A stretch of 64,000 bases of DNA from Actinomyces oris (lineage in GTDB: Bacteria; Actinomycetota; Actinomycetes; Actinomycetales; Actinomycetaceae), in contig NZ_MSKS01000013.1 of assembly GCF_001937445.1 (NCBI RefSeq), positions 62,001-126,000 of the forward strand. The letters are read 5' to 3'. The first letter of the stretch is position 1; each line of letters opens with the position of its first letter. Both the position numbers and the translations under genes were made by a program. Shown in pieces: positions 61,470-64,000 of the stretch. A model generated the notes under the pieces. That model worked only from the letters and a program-made list of their open reading frames with translations, ran no database searches and was not told the DNA's origin.

Positions 61470-63133
61470 CGCAGCGTTTCAATCTTCTTGACGAGCCCTG
61501 GATTCGGGTGACCCGGCTCGACGGCGCCCCCGACGAGGTCTCTCTCCTCGCCTTGTTCCAGGAGGCGACGGACATCGCCGGGATCCACGGCGAGATCGCC
61601 AGCCAGGATGTGGCCATCCTGCGCTTGCTGCTGGCCATCTGCCACCGCACCATGGATGGGCCGGAGGACCTGGACACCTGGAGGGAGTACTGGGAGGAGC
61701 CCGAGAGCCTGGGACGGGACGCCAGTGCCTACCTGGAGCGCTACAGGGAGCGCTTCGACCTGCGCGACCCGGACCGTCCCTTCTTCCAGGTCGCAGGTAT
61801 CCACGCGGCATCGGGCAAGACCTTGGGGCTGGAGTCCCTCATCGCGGACGTCCCCAACGGAAATGCCTTCTTCACGACTCGTATTGCTCAAGGTCTGGAA
61901 TCCATCGGCTGGGCGGAGGCGGCCAGATGGCTGGTTCACGTCCACGCCTTCGACCCGTCCGGCATTCGCACCGGAGCCGTCGGAGATCCCCAGGTCAAAG
62001 GGGGAAAGGGGTACCCAATCGGCCCCGGGTGGACAGGGCAGATCGGCACCGTGACCGTGGCGGGCGAAAGCCTGGAGCAGACGCTGCTCCTCAACACCGT
62101 TGTCTGCGAGGAGCTCTCCGATCTGGTCGACGTCGACCCAGAGCAGGATCTTGCTCCGTGGGAGCACGAGAGTGATGGCCCGGCGGGTTCCCATGACCTG
62201 GAACCTACGGGGCCCGTGTCCTGCTACACGTGGCAGACGCGCCGCGTGCTGCTGCACGGAGGCGATGCGGGAGTCACCGGTCTTTTCCTCGGCAATGGCG
62301 ACAAGGCAACGCCTCAGAACCGGTATCTGGTGGAACCGATGACCGCATGGCGCTTCTCCGAACCCCAGACCAAGAAGCTCAAAACTCCCGTCTACATGCC
62401 GCGCAAGTTGCCGACGGACAGAGCATTCTGGCGGGGGCTGTCAACCGTCGTGGCTCAGCTGAGCCCGAAGGTGACGGTAAAAGGCGCAGGGGAAGTGACA
62501 CGATACCGTTCTCCAGGTGTCGTCTCCTTCTATCAGGAGCTCATGCGTCGCAGAATCGTGCCTGCAGGAGGTCTCATTCCTTTACGTGCCGTCGGCATCG
62601 AGTACGGAGCCCAGGAGGCTGTCATCTCCGAACTCGTTGAGGACACACTTTCCTTGCCCGCCGGCCTATTCAACCCCGAGAACACGCGACTGCTCGCCGT
62701 TGTGCGTGATGCCATGGAGGAGACGGAAAAAGTCGCCGACGCCCTGTGGGGCCTGGCCAGGGACCTGGACCGCGCGCGCGGCGGGAGCCCGGACACGGGC
62801 AAAGACGCGGGCAGGCACGCCGCTGCCGCCTTCTACCACGTCATTGACGAGCGCTTCCCCCGCTGGCTCGCCTCCCTCGACCAGGAGGACCCCGACCGGG
62901 CCCATGTCCGGTGGCGCGAACAGCTGCGCTCCGAGGCCCTCAGACAGCAGGAAGCGCTGGCATCTGCCGTGCCTGATACCGCCTTCGCCGGGCGTGGAGA
63001 GGGAAAGGGACGGATGGACGTCGGCAAGGCGTTGTTCTTCTTCCGCCGTGCTCTGAACGTGGCCGTACCGGCACCTGCGCAGCAAGACAGCACCGCTGAG
63101 AACAATATGAATGAAGAAAGGACACCGGCATGA
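61466..63133 (+). CDS. casA: Cascade large subunit Cse1/CasA (type I-E)
   Basis: Large subunit of the I-E interference complex, which reads the PAM; 555 residues. The start FNLLDEPWIRV is the family signature, and DPDRPFFQVAG, the segment LVHVHAFDPSG and the C-terminal four-helix region support it. ATG 61466 overlaps the cas3 stop (ATGA). The gene is collinear with the standard I-E order cas3-casA-casB-casC. Confidence 0.93.
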   Translation: MTQRFNLLDEPWIRVTRLDGAPDEVSLLALFQEATDIAGIHGEIASQDVAILRLLLAICHRTMDGPEDLDTWREYWEEPESLGRDASAYLERYRERFDLRDPDRPFFQVAGIHAASGKTLGLESLIADVPNGNAFFTTRIAQGLESIGWAEAARWLVHVHAFDPSGIRTGAVGDPQVKGGKGYPIGPGWTGQIGTVTVAGESLEQTLLLNTVVCEELSDLVDVDPEQDLAPWEHESDGPAGSHDLEPTGPVSCYTWQTRRVLLHGGDAGVTGLFLGNGDKATPQNRYLVEPMTAWRFSEPQTKKLKTPVYMPRKLPTDRAFWRGLSTVVAQLSPKVTVKGAGEVTRYRSPGVVSFYQELMRRRIVPAGGLIPLRAVGIEYGAQEAVISELVEDTLSLPAGLFNPENTRLLAVVRDAMEETEKVADALWGLARDLDRARGGSPDTGKDAGRHAAAAFYHVIDERFPRWLASLDQEDPDRAHVRWREQLRSEALRQQEALASAVPDTAFAGRGEGKGRMDVGKALFFFRRALNVAVPAPAQQDSTAENNMNEERTPA

Positions 63134-63858
63134 CTGTGTCGGATACCAGTACACACGCCAACCCTGCAGAAGCAGCGCTGCCTGGAGCGCGCCAGCGGCC
63201 CTTCCGCCTGCGGCTGGAGGAGAATGCCGGCCGCCTCGTCGACCAGCGCATTGGTGGAACGGAGAAGCAGGAGGGCCTGCAAGCCCGCTATCGGCGCAAT
63301 GAGGCGCGAGCACGCGGTGAGCTGGCCGCTTTGCGTAAAGGCGCGAACAGGCCGCCCGGTGAGCTCCCCGAGATCTGGGAACTCACGAGCGTCCACGTTC
63401 CCGACTATGCAGGTGACGCCCCCACGTGGGAGGAGACTGCCGTCCATACTGCGATGACGCTCTATGCCGTGCACCAGCAGTCACGGACCGAACCCATGTT
63501 CGTGCCCGGAAGAGGGCTCGGCCATGCCGCCCGCAGCCTGATCGGTCCACCGGACGACGAGAACCCTTCGGCCCGGGCGCGCTTCAACGCCCTGGTCACC
63601 TCGACGACCATCACCGAGCTGCGTCACCACCTGCGGGGCTTCATCTCGCTGCTCCGGGCCCGGAGCATCACCTTGGATCATGCCATGCTCGCAGATGACA
63701 TCCTTCACTTCCAGCAACCGGGCGGAGCCAGAAAGGTTCGCTTGACCTGGTCACGGGAGTACCAGTTCCTGTCTGCCGATTCCTTAGCCTCTTTCGACGA
63801 TGCCACCCTGGCATCTGCAACCAACTCAACGATAACCGAGCCAACCCCGGAGAACTGA
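63130..63858 (+). CDS. casB: Cascade small subunit Cse2/CasB (type I-E)
   Basis: Helical small subunit that bridges the complex, 242 residues. The pattern RYRRNEARARGELAALRKG, ETAVHTAMTLYAVHQQS and SARARFNALVTSTTITELRHHL (last split: SARARFNALVTS, TITELRHHL) is that of Cse2. It is longer than E. coli CasB (about 160) but within the actinobacterial range. The ATG overlaps the casA stop by 4 bp; casC starts 2 bp after its stop. Confidence 0.9.
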   Translation: MTVSDTSTHANPAEAALPGARQRPFRLRLEENAGRLVDQRIGGTEKQEGLQARYRRNEARARGELAALRKGANRPPGELPEIWELTSVHVPDYAGDAPTWEETAVHTAMTLYAVHQQSRTEPMFVPGRGLGHAARSLIGPPDDENPSARARFNALVTSTTITELRHHLRGFISLLRARSITLDHAMLADDILHFQQPGGARKVRLTWSREYQFLSADSLASFDDATLASATNSTITEPTPEN

Positions 63859-63860
63859 CA

Positions 63861-64000
63861 ATGAGCACCTACATCGATATTCACATCATCCAGAACCTTC
63901 CACCCTCCTGCGTCAACCGAGACGACTCGGGCTCACCCAAATCTGCTGTATACGGCGGCGTCCGCCGTCTGCGGGTCTCCAGCCAGTCCTGGAAACGAGC
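63861..64000 (+). CDS. casC: Cascade backbone subunit Cas7e/CasC, N-terminal part
   Basis: Only the first 46 residues are in the window. They start MSTYIDIHIIQNLPPSCVNR and reach RLRVSSQSWKRA, the signature of type I-E Cas7 (Cse4/CasC), which polymerises along the crRNA. The rest of the operon (expected cas5e, cas6e, cas1, cas2 and an array) would lie beyond the window end. Confidence 0.92.
   Translation, partial: MSTYIDIHIIQNLPPSCVNRDDSGSPKSAVYGGVRRLRVSSQSWKR

Noticed and set aside
58166-64000. A CRISPR array within the window.
   Set aside because: No regularly spaced repeats are visible. The array, if any, lies beyond the window end.

Overview
The window looks like a chromosomal segment of a high-GC Gram-positive actinomycete, most likely an oral-type Actinomyces or close relative. 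The evidence is the strong G/C third-position bias, GTG starts and 4-bp start/stop overlaps, a pupylation gene cluster, a ClpP1/ClpP2 pair, DtxR-type and ClgR-type sites, and a short T-box leader before ileS. The genus is inferred from gene content; no database search was possible.

Layout. 1-8.1 kb is housekeeping: ribosomal protein L32, tRNA-Gly and tRNA-Pro, trigger factor, an orphan membrane glycosyltransferase and a small cupin (both minus strand), then clpP1-clpP2, clpX and a chorismate mutase. 8.2-12.0 kb holds two adjacent paralogous long-chain acyl-CoA ligases (minus). 12.2-18.6 kb is an alpha-glucoside uptake and hydrolysis operon: promoter, 16-bp palindromic operator, Tat/lipoprotein binding protein, two permeases, GH13 glucosidase and LacI regulator. 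A hypothetical membrane protein and the convergent valS follow. 22.7-27.9 kb is the Pup system (ARC/Mpa, Dop, Pup, PafA) with no 20S proteasome genes in the cluster. 28.0-38.0 kb is a large metal- or heme-type uptake locus: two ECF transporter modules behind a DtxR-like and a Fur/Zur-like box, followed by a pair of IrtAB/YbtPQ-like ABC half-transporters. 38.2-41.0 kb is an ABC-2 exporter with a TetR regulator. 41.1-48.8 kb is an assimilatory sulfate reduction and siroheme operon (minus): sir, cysH, cysD, cysN, SUMT, TauE/SafE and a CbiX-type chelatase. Its leader encodes a leaderless small peptide with tandem cysteine codons. 49-54.3 kb has proC, a YuiF-type transporter, an SDR, a glycine-rich membrane protein and an aldo/keto reductase bracketed by two 76-bp repeats. 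54.4-58.2 kb is ileS with its T-box. 58.5 kb to the end is the start of a type I-E CRISPR-Cas operon (cas3, casA, casB, partial casC); no array is inside the window.

Functional links. The sugar operon imports an oligosaccharide that the intracellular GH13 enzyme can cleave, and the LacI protein is the obvious ligand for the palindrome at its promoter. In the sulfur operon, CysD/CysN activate sulfate to APS, CysH reduces APS to sulfite, and Sir reduces sulfite to sulfide using siroheme; SUMT and the CbiX-like chelatase supply that cofactor. ARC, Dop, Pup and PafA form a complete pupylation and depupylation cycle, but the ARC protein lacks the C-terminal tail used to dock on a proteasome.

Most noteworthy are the candidate cysteine-responsive attenuation leader of sir (48538-48847), the dual-regulated ECF locus with an A-A-T fusion protein, the proteasome-less Pup cluster, and the 76-bp hairpin repeats around the aldo/keto reductase.
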